DNA of 14,925 nucleotides from CANHVK01 sp046304235 (GCA_046304235.1 JBKCEW010000127.1:1-14925); one strand, 5' to 3'. Numbered from the stretch's first letter, positions 6,727-14,925 are shown. A program made the numbers and translations. Notes: a model not told the origin generated them from the letters alone.

Positions 6727-9700
6727 TTATTGGTTTAACAAAAACTGTAAATTGATTACAGCTTGATTATAGTTTGACAATGCGTTTAAATAGTTTGCCT
6801 GAATGTCTAAAGCAGTTTGAATACCTTGTATGAATTCGATGTAGGAAATATCCCCATTTTTATAACTTTTTGAAGCATTCTCAGAAATTAATTTGGCGGA
6901 AGGTAAAGCAGAATTTTTATAATATTCAACTAGTGATTGAAACGTAGTTAACTGCTCCATTTCTTGCTGAAACTTACTTTGGAGTTGCATTTGCACATAT
7001 TCGGCATTTTTTTCCTGAATGTGAATACTTGTTTCTGCTGCTTTGCTTTTAGCAAGACCGCTTCTTGCAAAAACAGGAATGGAAACACCTAAAGTAACTC
7101 CTTGAAATCGTGGAACCCCGTTGTAATAAATTGACTGACCATTCACATCCTGATTTCCAGTTAACGACTGTACAAAATACCCTGCTTTAAAATCGGGCAG
7201 TAGCATTGCCTTTTCAAGTTTTTGATTTGCCATTGCTTTTTGAACTTCCTGCAAGGCAAGGGCTAATTCGGGATTCTCTTTTAAAGTACTACTATCTGTA
7301 ACGGAAATGGATGACAATGACACCAATACTGTGTCATTTATGGTAAAATCGAATGGGAGATTTAACAATGTTTTTAATCTCGACTTTTCAGTAAAAATTC
7401 CAGCATTGTTTTGTTTAATGAGTTGCAATATTTCTTGTTGCTTAACTTTAGCAGTAGTTGATTCCAATGTGTTTGTCTCTCCCGTTTCATATTTTAAGGA
7501 TGAAGCTTTCACAAAATTGAGCAATAAACTGTCTTGTCGTTTTAACAATTTATCGACTTCCATCAAATAGACTAAATGATTCCATGATTGACGGATCATC
7601 AATTTAATTTCCTGTTTGGTTAAATTCAGATTTAATTCACTGCTTTTGATACTGGCATCAATAACCTGCTTTTTAGCACCAAACTGAAATGGGCTTAATC
7701 CTTGTGAAATACTGTAATTTTGATCAAATGCCCGTGTATTGTATTGTCCAAGCATACTTCCGACTTCCGTTTTCGGCATTTCAAAAGCAGTAGGTTTTAA
7801 CTGATTTTGCATTTGAATATCCATTTCACGGGCTTGAATAAGATTGTTGTTTTTCAAACCTAAATCAATTGCTGATTCTAATGTTAAATTTTGAGAAACC
7901 TGACTATTCAGATTTCCAGCAAAGAATAGAACAGCAATGATTGAAGTAATTGAACCGATCTTTTTTCGTTTTAATGAAAATCCTTTTTCAAAATAGAGGT
8001 ACAGTATGGGTAAAACGATGAGCGTTAAAAGTGTCGCTGAGATTAAGCCGCCTATTACAACAGTTGCTAATGGTTTTTGAACCTCCGCACCTGCACTGGA
8101 ACTCAAAGCCATTGGTAAGAAACCCAAAGAAGCAACGGAAGCCGTTAAAATAACAGGTCTCAAACGAACTTTAGTGCCTTCTTTTACTCTGTCTAATACG
8201 TTTACCATTCCTTCGGTTTTTAATTGATTTAAATAACCTATTAAAACGATTCCATTTAAAACAGCCACACCAAACAAGGCAATAAATCCAATTCCTGCTG
8301 AAATACTAAAAGGCATATCACGAAGCCATAGAGCAAACACACCGCCGATTGCAGAAAAAGGGATTGCACTAAAAATCAGTAAGGATTGTTTCATAGATTT
8401 GAACGTAAAATAGAGTAAAACCAAGATGAGTAACAAAGCAACAGGAACAGCGATTGATAATCTTGCCGAAGCTTCTACCAAATTTTCAAATTGTCCGCCA
8501 TAGGTAACATAGTATCCTGCGGGAAGTTTCAATTTTTTAGCCAAATTTTTCTGAATTTCATCGACCACACTTTTTACGTCTCTGCCACGTACATTGAACC
8601 CAACAACAATTCTTCGTTTTCCATCTTCACGGCTTATTTGCATCGGTCCGGGTTCATAATTGATGTCTGCAACTTGCTCCAATGGAATCTGACTTCCCGA
8701 TGGGAGTGTAATGTATAATGTTTTTAGATTTGAAATATCGCTTCGACTGTCTTTTTCAAGTCGTAAAACCATATCAAAACGTTTTTCACCTTCGTATATA
8801 TCTCCTGTTTTTTCACCTGCAAAACCGACCCGAATAACTTTGTTCAGATCACCCACATTTAAGCCGTACAGTGCTAATTTATCTTTGTTGTATCGTACTG
8901 TAATTTGTGGTAAACCTGCAACTCTCTCGGCTTTTGCATCTGCAATTCCCTTGATACCTTTAATCAGGTTTAATACTTCATCCCCTTTGCTAACGAGCAT
9001 ATCAAGATCTTCCCCATAAATTTTGATAGCGACGTCACTTCTAACACCTGTCATCAACTCATTAAAACGCATTTGAATCGGTTGAGAAAATTCGGTGGTA
9101 ACACCAGGGATTTCGGTTAACGCTTCCTCCATTTTTTCCATTAACTCTTCTTTTGAGTGAGCTGATGTCCATTCTTTTCTATCTTTAAGTAAAATAATCA
9201 TATCTCCTGCCTCCATTGGCATAGGGTCGGTAGGTATTTCAGCACTTCCGATTTTGGTAACAATCATTTTTACCTCAGGGAATCGCTTTTTCAAAATTTG
9301 TTCCGCTTTGGTAGTAGATTCAATTTCTTGTGACAGAGAACTTCCCGATGCAATGATTAAATGGGTAGCAATATCTCCTTCATCCAATGTTGGAATAAAT
9401 TCTCCTCCCATAGAATTGAATACTAATACAGCGACTACTAAAAGTGCTACAGAAGTTGAAACAATGATCGCTTTTACTTTCAGTGCTTTCATTAAAATAG
9501 GTTGATAAACCCTTTCAATTTTTGACATGATTTTATCACTGATGTTTTTCTTGTGACCTGTTTGTTTTTTTAATGCCAAGGAAGCCATCATCGGAACATA
9601 GGTAAGAGAAAGTAAAAAAGCTCCCAAAATTGCAAATGAAACTGTCTGTGCCATCGGACCAAACATTTTTCCTTCAATTCCAACTAATGCCAAGATAGGC

Positions 9701-11079
9701 AGATACACGATTAGGATAATTATTTCTCCAAATGCAGCACTGCTTCTTATTTTTGAAGATGCTTGATAGACTTCATCATTCATTTCATCGGTTGATAAAA
9801 CCCGTCTTATTTTATTAGACTGCAAACGATGTATAATTGCTTCAACAATGATAACAGCACCATCGACAATTAAACCAAAATCGATCGCACCTAAACTCAT
9901 TAGATTACCGCTTACTCCAAACAGGTGCATCATGGTTACAGCAAAGAGAAGTGATAAAGGAATAACCGAAGCGACAACCAATCCTGCACGCCAATTTCCT
10001 AGTAACAGTACCAAAATAAAAATAACAATTAACGCCCCTTCAATCAAATTAGTTTTAACAGTGCCAATAGCCTTATCCACTAATTTTGTTCTATCCATAA
10101 ATGCTTCGATCTCTACACCTTCGGGTAATGAAGTTTTGATTTGCTCCATTTTTTCTTTAACTCTGGAAACAACTTCCGCACTATTTTCGCCTTTCAACAT
10201 CATAGCCATTCCACTGACTTCTTCTCCTTTTCCGTCTTTGGTAACTGCCCCGAAACGAATACTGCTTCCGATTTGCACAGTGGCAACATCACGAATTAAA
10301 ATCGGAATTCCGTTTTGATTTTTTACCACAATTTTTTTTATGGCATCAATTCCGCTGACCATACCAATTCCCCGGATAAAATAGGCATACGGTTTTTTGT
10401 CAATGTATGCTCCACCTGTATTTTCATTGTTTTTTTCCAGTGCATCAAAAATTTCAGGAACGGTTGTATTCATGCTTTTAAGTTTATCCGGAACAATCGC
10501 AATTTCATATTGTTTCAGACTTCCCCCTAACGTATTTACCTCTGCAACTCCTTTCGTTCCGAGCAATTGCGGACGGATAATCCAGTCTTGGATAGTTCTC
10601 AAATCCGTTGCGGAATATTTTTTTTCGTATCCTTTTTTTGGAAAGACAACGTATTGATAAATTTCACCTAAACCTGTACTTACAGGTGCTATTTCAGGAC
10701 TTCCTAATCTTTTTGGAATAGAATTTTCAGCCGATTTTAAGCGTTCATTAATTTGTGCTCTAGCCCAATATATATCTACATCCTCTTCAAAAACAACTGT
10801 TATTACACTCAACCCAAATCTACTGATTGAACGAAGTTCAACAATGTTTGGGATTGGTTTTACAGCTTGTTCAATTGGGTATGTTATGAACTGTTCAACT
10901 TCCTGCGTAGCTAATGTTGGAGAAGTTGTAATAATTTGTACCTGATTGTTTGTAATGTCAGGTAAGGCATCTATCGGTAGTTTCACGAGTGAGTAACTTC
11001 CGATGGCTATCAATGCCAAGGTGAACAAGCCTATAACAAACTTATTCTTAATACTGAATAGAATTATTTTATCTAACAT
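6727..11079 (-). CDS. czcA: CzcA-like heavy-metal RND pump fused to a C-terminal TolC-type outer-membrane domain
   Basis: At 1450 aa this is about 400 residues longer than a standalone CzcA/CusA. Residues 1 to about 1035 form the proton-driven RND transporter with a canonical start (MLDKIILFSIKNKF). The TM4 motif DFGLIVDGAVIIVE places D400, D406 and E413 where CzcA has its essential D402, D408 and E415. This signature belongs to the Zn/Co/Cd/Ni class and not to the Cu/Ag class. Residues about 1062-1450 are a TolC/OMF domain with two repeats, including LPDFKAGYF in the second. The junction (1037-1061) has KRKK followed by a hydrophobic run and LNSQ, resembling a signal peptide. Fusions of this kind are known in Bacteroidota. 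The gene follows the small Cys-rich gene by 103 nt that hold a palindrome, and is coupled to czcB downstream. Start chosen because the family N terminus begins exactly here. Confidence 0.95.
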   Translation of the reverse strand: MLDKIILFSIKNKFVIGLFTLALIAIGSYSLVKLPIDALPDITNNQVQIITTSPTLATQEVEQFITYPIEQAVKPIPNIVELRSISRFGLSVITVVFEEDVDIYWARAQINERLKSAENSIPKRLGSPEIAPVSTGLGEIYQYVVFPKKGYEKKYSATDLRTIQDWIIRPQLLGTKGVAEVNTLGGSLKQYEIAIVPDKLKSMNTTVPEIFDALEKNNENTGGAYIDKKPYAYFIRGIGMVSGIDAIKKIVVKNQNGIPILIRDVATVQIGSSIRFGAVTKDGKGEEVSGMAMMLKGENSAEVVSRVKEKMEQIKTSLPEGVEIEAFMDRTKLVDKAIGTVKTNLIEGALIVIFILVLLLGNWRAGLVVASVIPLSLLFAVTMMHLFGVSGNLMSLGAIDFGLIVDGAVIIVEAIIHRLQSNKIRRVLSTDEMNDEVYQASSKIRSSAAFGEIIILIVYLPILALVGIEGKMFGPMAQTVSFAILGAFLLSLTYVPMMASLALKKQTGHKKNISDKIMSKIERVYQPILMKALKVKAIIVSTSVALLVVAVLVFNSMGGEFIPTLDEGDIATHLIIASGSSLSQEIESTTKAEQILKKRFPEVKMIVTKIGSAEIPTDPMPMEAGDMIILLKDRKEWTSAHSKEELMEKMEEALTEIPGVTTEFSQPIQMRFNELMTGVRSDVAIKIYGEDLDMLVSKGDEVLNLIKGIKGIADAKAERVAGLPQITVRYNKDKLALYGLNVGDLNKVIRVGFAGEKTGDIYEGEKRFDMVLRLEKDSRSDISNLKTLYITLPSGSQIPLEQVADINYEPGPMQISREDGKRRIVVGFNVRGRDVKSVVDEIQKNLAKKLKLPAGYYVTYGGQFENLVEASARLSIAVPVALLLILVLLYFTFKSMKQSLLIFSAIPFSAIGGVFALWLRDMPFSISAGIGFIALFGVAVLNGIVLIGYLNQLKTEGMVNVLDRVKEGTKVRLRPVILTASVASLGFLPMALSSSAGAEVQKPLATVVIGGLISATLLTLIVLPILYLYFEKGFSLKRKKIGSITSIIAVLFFAGNLNSQVSQNLTLESAIDLGLKNNNLIQAREMDIQMQNQLKPTAFEMPKTEVGSMLGQYNTRAFDQNYSISQGLSPFQFGAKKQVIDASIKSSELNLNLTKQEIKLMIRQSWNHLVYLMEVDKLLKRQDSLLLNFVKASSLKYETGETNTLESTTAKVKQQEILQLIKQNNAGIFTEKSRLKTLLNLPFDFTINDTVLVSLSSISVTDSSTLKENPELALALQEVQKAMANQKLEKAMLLPDFKAGYFVQSLTGNQDVNGQSIYYNGVPRFQGVTLGVSIPVFARSGLAKSKAAETSIHIQEKNAEYVQMQLQSKFQQEMEQLTTFQSLVEYYKNSALPSAKLISENASKSYKNGDISYIEFIQGIQTALDIQANYLNALSNYNQAVINLQFLLNQ
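7897..7971 (-). other. Signal-peptide-like linker between the RND and TolC domains of CzcA
   Basis: Codons 1037-1061 encode KRKK, about 14 mostly hydrophobic residues (IGSITSIIAVLFFAG) and NLNSQ. The RND part ends on the cytoplasmic side, so this segment would carry the TolC domain across the inner membrane, either as a thirteenth helix or as a cleaved export signal left from an ancestral separate tolC gene. The topology is inference. Confidence 0.45.
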
Positions 11080-11134
11080 AAAAGAAGTGTTAATCGTTAA
11101 TTTTTCTTGCTAAATATATTTGAATACAAGAATA

Positions 11135-11160
11135 TGTAAAATGTAGACGTACATTTTACA
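11135..11160. promoter_or_regulatory. Perfect 11-4-11 palindrome upstream of czcA, operator candidate
   Basis: TGTAAAATGTA (11135-11145) and TACATTTTACA (11150-11160) are exact reverse complements around GACG. The site lies in the 103-nt gap between the small Cys-rich gene and czcA, with its near edge 55 bases upstream of the czcA start. No T tract follows on the - strand, so it is unlikely to be a terminator. Its size and symmetry suit a dimeric metal-responsive repressor or activator. A Bacteroidota promoter (TTTG and TAnnTTTG) could be fitted only loosely (TATTCTTG just downstream), so the promoter itself is not called. Confidence 0.5.
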
Positions 11161-11182
11161 AAATAAAATTATTGAGATTCGA

Positions 11183-11512
11183 TTAACCTATTTGCGGCGG
11201 TTGCCATATAGTAGCTTCAAATTTTGAAGTACCCTGAAAGATGTATAGATTGATTTTTGTTTCGTTTTGCTCTAATGACAAAATAGGTATAACAGTTGAT
11301 GTTATTGTAGTATTTACAACATGACTTCCACAACAAGAACAAAGACAGAACGTGGAGCAAATTTCAAAGTGTTCTGTATCCTCCTGATTATGTTCTATTA
11401 ATTTAGCTGATGACTGAATATTATTAGTTTTTACACATTCTCTATCAATACAACATGGAACTACAGAAAGATAGAGAATAAAACTACTAAATAATATAAT
11501 TATAATCTTCAT
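11183..11512 (-). CDS. Small exported Cys-rich protein of metal-efflux operons (DUF6660-like)
   Basis: A 109-aa protein with an N-terminal hydrophobic signal (about residues 3-18) followed by PCC (C20, C21), C26 and a dense cluster CSTFCLCSCC (52-61), then a beta-like region ending in the conserved-looking tail IWQPPQIG. It resembles a Bacteroidota family I recall as DUF6660, which I remember as sitting beside CusA/CzcA genes. Cys20 could be a lipidation site, but VVPC is a poor lipobox, so a cleaved or uncleaved signal is equally possible. The Cys cluster suggests periplasmic binding of soft metal ions, perhaps as a buffer or sensor feeding the pump; that role is inference. It lies 53 nt after the second adaptor gene and 103 nt before czcA, so it may be the last gene of the left-hand transcript or the first of the czc operon. 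Confidence 0.75.
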   Translation of the reverse strand: MKIIIILFSSFILYLSVVPCCIDRECVKTNNIQSSAKLIEHNQEDTEHFEICSTFCLCSCCGSHVVNTTITSTVIPILSLEQNETKINLYIFQGTSKFEATIWQPPQIG

Positions 11513-11522
11513 ATTACAAATG

Positions 11523-11557
11523 TAATAACTAAAAACAATATTATCTTTTTTAGTTAT
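11523..11557. repeat. AT-rich 11-bp inverted repeat between the adaptor gene and the small Cys-rich gene
   Basis: ATAACTAAAAA (11525-11535) pairs perfectly with TTTTTAGTTAT (11547-11557) around an 11-nt loop. It starts 8 bases after the stop of the adaptor gene. An overlapping small palindrome, ATTACA-AA-TGTAAT (11513-11526), touches the start codon of the small gene. The stem is almost pure AT, so it would be a weak terminator at best; a binding site is possible. Confidence 0.35.
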
Positions 11558-11565
11558 ATATTATT

Positions 11566-12795
11566 TTACATTCTCTTCATATCGTGACCTTCCATTGGGT
11601 TTGCACCTTTTTTTAAGCGAAATTCTGAATTAATTAGATATGCACCTGAAAACACAACTTTTTGACCTTCTTTAATACCTGATAGTATTTCTATTTGTCT
11701 ACTGTTTTGCATTCCTGTGACTACCATTCTATTCTCAAATGTACCTGCTTCATTTTGAATCCAAACGGTACTTCCTTTTGCTTCCTGTAAAACAGCATCT
11801 AACGGTAATGTTAAAGTATATTTCTGTGATACTGTTGCTGTAACTGTTGCTATCATTCCTGGATAAAACTCTTTGTTTTTATTGTTTAGTTGAACTCTAA
11901 TACTATTTATTTGACTGTTATTAGAAAGCTCTGGACTTATAAAAGTAATTTTCGTTTTTATTATTTTTTCAGGCATTGATTCGAAAGTGATTTTCACGTC
12001 TTGACCAATATTAAATGAAGATGATTCTGATGAAAACGATTGTGCTTCAATCCATACTGTTGATAAATCATTTAACTTGTAAATCATTTGTCCTTGCATT
12101 AAATAATCACCTTGTTTGATACCTATTTCTGTGATATATCCATCAGTTGGACTATAAAATGGTGTTAATATTGGTACTTCTCCACTTTTTTCAATCTCGA
12201 TAATTTGCTTTTCGGATACCCCCCAAAGTAATAATTTGTTTTTAGTAGATAAATAGATTTGTTTATAATCAATCGTATTGTCGTTTAATTTTTGCATTCG
12301 CGCTTTGGCTATCAATAAATCTTTCATTGTTGCTGATAAATCTTCACTGTATAATTGATAAATCAACTCTCCTTTATGAATGTATTCACCGATTGTTTTG
12401 AAGTTTAATTCGTCAACTCTCCCCATAATACGAGAACTAATTGTAGTTGATTTTGTTTCGTCTGCTGTAACTTTTGCGCTAATTGAAATTTCTTCAGACA
12501 TATTTTCTTTCCGAAGAATTCCGACTGAAATATGTCCTAACTTAATTTGCTCTTCACTAAATTTCAATGTATTTGAACTTTCATTTCTTGGTTCAACTTT
12601 CGTTAATTCCATTTTACAAATTGGACATTTGCCGGGTTTATTTTCCATGATTTGTGGATCCATTGAACAGGTGTAAAATGCTTTTGATGTATGAACTTCG
12701 TTTTTTGATTTACATCCAATTATGATGAAAATCAAAACTGACAATACTAATGTGTAGCCTGAAATTAAATTCTTATTTGTTATAGTATATCTCAT
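11566..12795 (-). CDS. cusB: CusB-like periplasmic adaptor lipoprotein with a heavy-metal-binding segment (second of two)
   Basis: A 409-aa HlyD/MFP-family adaptor. The lipoprotein signal ends IIIGC, with Cys28 lipidated. Residues 40-65 form the heavy-metal-binding domain seen in CusB-type proteins, here CSMDPQ (43-48) and CPICKM (57-62) in place of the commoner CPMHPE and CPxCGM, so the His ligand is replaced by Asp. Lipoyl-like segments follow (ISSRIMGRVDELNFKTIGEY and SPTDGYITEIGIKQGDYL) on either side of a short helical hairpin, then the beta-barrel domain and a Met/His-bearing C terminus (MEGHDMKRM) that may bind Cu(I) or Ag(I). It begins 3 nt after the preceding adaptor gene, so both are translated from one mRNA. 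Its RND partner is not adjacent: the next pump is CzcA-type, and the true CusA partner may lie beyond the right edge. Confidence 0.9.
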   Translation of the reverse strand: MRYTITNKNLISGYTLVLSVLIFIIIGCKSKNEVHTSKAFYTCSMDPQIMENKPGKCPICKMELTKVEPRNESSNTLKFSEEQIKLGHISVGILRKENMSEEISISAKVTADETKSTTISSRIMGRVDELNFKTIGEYIHKGELIYQLYSEDLSATMKDLLIAKARMQKLNDNTIDYKQIYLSTKNKLLLWGVSEKQIIEIEKSGEVPILTPFYSPTDGYITEIGIKQGDYLMQGQMIYKLNDLSTVWIEAQSFSSESSSFNIGQDVKITFESMPEKIIKTKITFISPELSNNSQINSIRVQLNNKNKEFYPGMIATVTATVSQKYTLTLPLDAVLQEAKGSTVWIQNEAGTFENRMVVTGMQNSRQIEILSGIKEGQKVVFSGAYLINSEFRLKKGANPMEGHDMKRM

Positions 12796-12798
12796 CGT

Positions 12799-14106
12799 TT
12801 ATTGTTTTATAAAACTTTCACTGTCGATTAAAAACTGTGAATTTTCGGCAATTAAATCTTCTCTTGATAATCCTTCAATAACTTGAACCCAATTATCTAT
12901 TGATACTCCTGTTTTAATTTTTCGAACTTTTAATAAATCACTTTTTGTTTGAATCAGTACAATTTTTTCATGACCTAAATCAACAATTGATTCTTGATTA
13001 ACCCATAATCCAGATTTCATACCTTTTAATATTTTTCCAGTAATTAAATCACCAATTTTAAAATTACCTTTTGAATTGTTAAGATGAACGTGTACCGTTA
13101 AAAACTTTTCTGCCCCTTGAAAAATAGGTTCAATAAAATCTATTTTTGATTCAATCTGGATTGCTGTTCCTTTTTTATTAAGAATTATTTTATCTCCTTT
13201 TTTTACATCTCTTTTATCTGATTCTATAAGTTTTAAAAATGCCCAAACATTTGAATAATTCACTACTTTAAAAATCGATTCCCCTTTATTTAAATACTGA
13301 CCTTCCTTCACGGATAATTCTTTTGTTGATGGCTTATCTTGATTATTACCAGAACTCATGGAATTTGATTTATTCATATTTAACGCCAATGATTCTTCTA
13401 TAATATAACCTGAAACAGGACTGTAAATAGTAGTTGTATAGATTATTTTATTCGATAAAACTAATGCATCGATTTGATTTTTAGACAAACCTAATAATGA
13501 TAATTTCTGTTTTGCACCTTGTATTAAAACTTGGTTTTCGGAGTCATTTTTTAAGAGGAAAAGTAAATTTTGTTGTGCTGTTTGTAATTCAGGACTGTAA
13601 ATTTCATACAGTTTTTGTCCTTTTTCAACTTTTTGATAATTGTAATTGACATACAATTTTTCAATTCTACCTTCTATACGAGATGAAATTGAAGAAAAAT
13701 CATCGGTATTGTATGAAATATATCCATTTACTTGCGTTGTAAATGACATTGATTTTTCAATAGGATTAATTAATTTCAATGAACTTAAAACATATTCATC
13801 AACTGGTTTAATGATGTCATCTAAATCTAAATCAACTACTGGTGCAGTTCGGTTTTCGTCGAGTTTTTCTACTAAACTCATACCACAAATTGGACAATTA
13901 CCTGCTTTACTTCTAATTATTTCTGGGTGCATTGGACAAGTAAATACTCTTTTATGATTGTCATTATTAGGCATATCCATACCTTTCATGTCGTCCATAT
14001 TATTCATATCATGTCCTTTTTCTTGATTTGAATTTGAACAAGAAATACATTGTAAAAATGTAAATAGGAGTAGACACCATTTAATTTTGCTCAAGTTCTT
14101 TTTCAT
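12799..14106 (-). CDS. cusB: CusB-like periplasmic adaptor lipoprotein with Met-rich N terminus (first of two)
   Basis: A 435-aa HlyD/MFP-family adaptor. The signal peptide ends CISC, with the lipidated Cys at residue 23. Residues 31-51 are rich in Met, His and Asp (motifs GHDMNNMDDM and KGMDM), typical of periplasmic Cu(I)/Ag(I) handling. The heavy-metal-binding domain is canonical: CPMHPE (57-62) and CPICGM (71-76). The adaptor body follows with lipoyl-like halves (SSRIEGRIEKLYVNYNYQKV and SPVSGYIIEESL). Between them and a second part (KELSVKEGQYLNKGE) is an Asn/Ser-rich insert. Its start overlaps the end of the TolC-like gene by 26 nt, which implies tight translational coupling. With the second adaptor it forms a tandem pair that may build a mixed adaptor ring or serve sequential metal transfer; that is inference. 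Confidence 0.9.
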   Translation of the reverse strand: MKKNLSKIKWCLLLFTFLQCISCSNSNQEKGHDMNNMDDMKGMDMPNNDNHKRVFTCPMHPEIIRSKAGNCPICGMSLVEKLDENRTAPVVDLDLDDIIKPVDEYVLSSLKLINPIEKSMSFTTQVNGYISYNTDDFSSISSRIEGRIEKLYVNYNYQKVEKGQKLYEIYSPELQTAQQNLLFLLKNDSENQVLIQGAKQKLSLLGLSKNQIDALVLSNKIIYTTTIYSPVSGYIIEESLALNMNKSNSMSSGNNQDKPSTKELSVKEGQYLNKGESIFKVVNYSNVWAFLKLIESDKRDVKKGDKIILNKKGTAIQIESKIDFIEPIFQGAEKFLTVHVHLNNSKGNFKIGDLITGKILKGMKSGLWVNQESIVDLGHEKIVLIQTKSDLLKVRKIKTGVSIDNWVQVIEGLSREDLIAENSQFLIDSESFIKQ

Positions 14107-14925
14107 ATTCTGTTTGTAATAGTAATAATTGTTGCACTAAATCTAAATAGGTAATTTGATTCATTCTTAACATTTGAATTGCATCTAATACCATAAATAA
14201 TTCCTCTGTATTTTGTTCGTAAGCAAGAAGTGTTGCTTGATAATTTTTTCGAAACGATGGAATTATACTTTCTTCATACAATTTTATTTGTTTTTTTTGA
14301 AAGCTAATTTTACTTTTAAGTGTTTCTAATTTACCTGTTGTCTCGTTTATAATTCCTTGTTTTTGAATTTCAAGTGCTTTTGTATCATTTTCTAAACCTA
14401 ATACAGATGATTTGTACATTTTATTCGACCACGGAACTATTGGAACTGTAACCATTCCCATTAAAGTAAATAATTGTGGCTGTGTGCCAAATGAAAACAT
14501 ATGATCGTATTTTATTCCAAAATCAGGTAACCGTTTGCTGTATTCTAAATCTTTTTTGGCTTTTAAAAGTACAATCGTTTGGTCAATTGCTTTTAAATCA
14601 CTTCGAATGGATTTGAAAGAAGAAGTATCTATTTTTTGAATATCATAATTGTAAATAGAAAAAGTTGTATCAACTTGAAAGTAGGTTGTCTTCTCTCGAT
14701 TCATCAGGGTATTCAGCATAATTAAATTTTGCTGTAATTCATTTTGAAACATTAATTGCATGGATTGTATTTCTCCTATTTGAGCTTTAGCTTTATAAAT
14801 ACTCCCGAGTTTATCTTGATTATAAGAATATCTTATTTCAGTAGATTGTATGACTAAATTTAAAAATGCTTCGGTTTCTTTCAATACTTTTATTTTTTTC
14901 TGAAGTAAAACACATTCATTATAAC
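14081..14925 (-). CDS. TolC-family outer-membrane efflux protein, 5' end cut by the window edge
   Basis: The open frame runs off the right edge: codons upstream of the apparent TTG at 14884 continue without a stop (…YNECVLLQKKIKV), so that TTG is not the start and at least 281 residues are present of a protein normally near 400-450. The part seen covers the end of the first OMF repeat and the second repeat: LPDFGIKYDHMFSFG, a beta-strand pair with MGMVTVPIVPWSNK, and a long helical region with several Gln/Glu/Leu-rich heptads. It would form the outer-membrane channel and periplasmic tunnel for the copper/silver-type adaptors that follow. It ends with TAA at 14081-14083, inside the start of the first adaptor gene. 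The fused TolC domain of CzcA is a separate second channel, so each pump group seems to carry its own exit duct. Confidence 0.88.
   Translation of the reverse strand, partial: YNECVLLQKKIKVLKETEAFLNLVIQSTEIRYSYNQDKLGSIYKAKAQIGEIQSMQLMFQNELQQNLIMLNTLMNREKTTYFQVDTTFSIYNYDIQKIDTSSFKSIRSDLKAIDQTIVLLKAKKDLEYSKRLPDFGIKYDHMFSFGTQPQLFTLMGMVTVPIVPWSNKMYKSSVLGLENDTKALEIQKQGIINETTGKLETLKSKISFQKKQIKLYEESIIPSFRKNYQATLLAYEQNTEELFMVLDAIQMLRMNQITYLDLVQQLLLLQTEYEKELEQN

Noticed and set aside
9848..10318. 156-aa + strand open frame inside czcA
   Set aside because: Antisense to the conserved RND domain including TM4; low-complexity composition of a mirror frame.
14882..14884. TTG as start codon of the TolC-like protein
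   Set aside because: The frame stays open to the window edge with TolC-like helical sequence, so the real start lies outside the window.

Overview
The window looks like an AT-rich Bacteroidota chromosome or integrated element, most likely from the Flavobacteriia. Three things point there: lipoproteins with short Cys-terminated signal peptides, few Shine-Dalgarno sites, and an RND metal pump fused at its C terminus to a TolC-type outer-membrane domain, an arrangement typical of Bacteroidota. No rRNA, tRNA, CRISPR array or complete insertion sequence was seen.

Left part (1-3540): a decayed accessory region. It holds a 3' remnant of a umuC-like DNA polymerase V gene (131-322, + strand), a lipoprotein with six Asp-box motifs (422-1372, - strand), and a two-gene cassette on the - strand: a 59-aa protein (1886-2065) followed 2 nt later by a 139-aa Cys-cluster protein (1464-1883) that ends in a terminator-like hairpin. 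From 2066 to 3540 I find no convincing gene. That stretch holds several hairpins and palindromes (2091-2110, 2414-2444, 2682-2809) and an unusually GC-rich, largely G-skewed segment (about 2880-3400). It ends in a 12-bp inverted repeat followed by eight Ts (3417-3478). A cis-acting mobile-element region or a non-coding RNA are the two ideas worth testing.

Right part (3541-14925): a heavy-metal efflux island, all on the - strand and read from right to left. First comes a copper/silver-type group: a TolC-like channel cut by the window edge, then two consecutive CusB-like adaptor lipoproteins with CPMHP/CPxCGM-type metal-binding segments. Next is a small Cys-rich exported protein. After it comes a divalent-cation group: a czcA-like RND pump fused to a TolC domain (1450 aa), a His-rich czcB-like adaptor, and a PIB-2-type P-type ATPase. 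The adaptors and pumps would move metal out across both membranes, while the ATPase would feed metal from cytoplasm to periplasm. A perfect 11-4-11 palindrome just upstream of czcA is the best operator candidate. No metal-responsive regulator is encoded here.

The most striking anomaly is in the ATPase: the near-invariant phosphorylation motif DKTGT reads DKTRT (Arg323), one base away from normal, while every other catalytic motif is intact. The second is the CzcA-TolC junction, which looks like a buried signal peptide.
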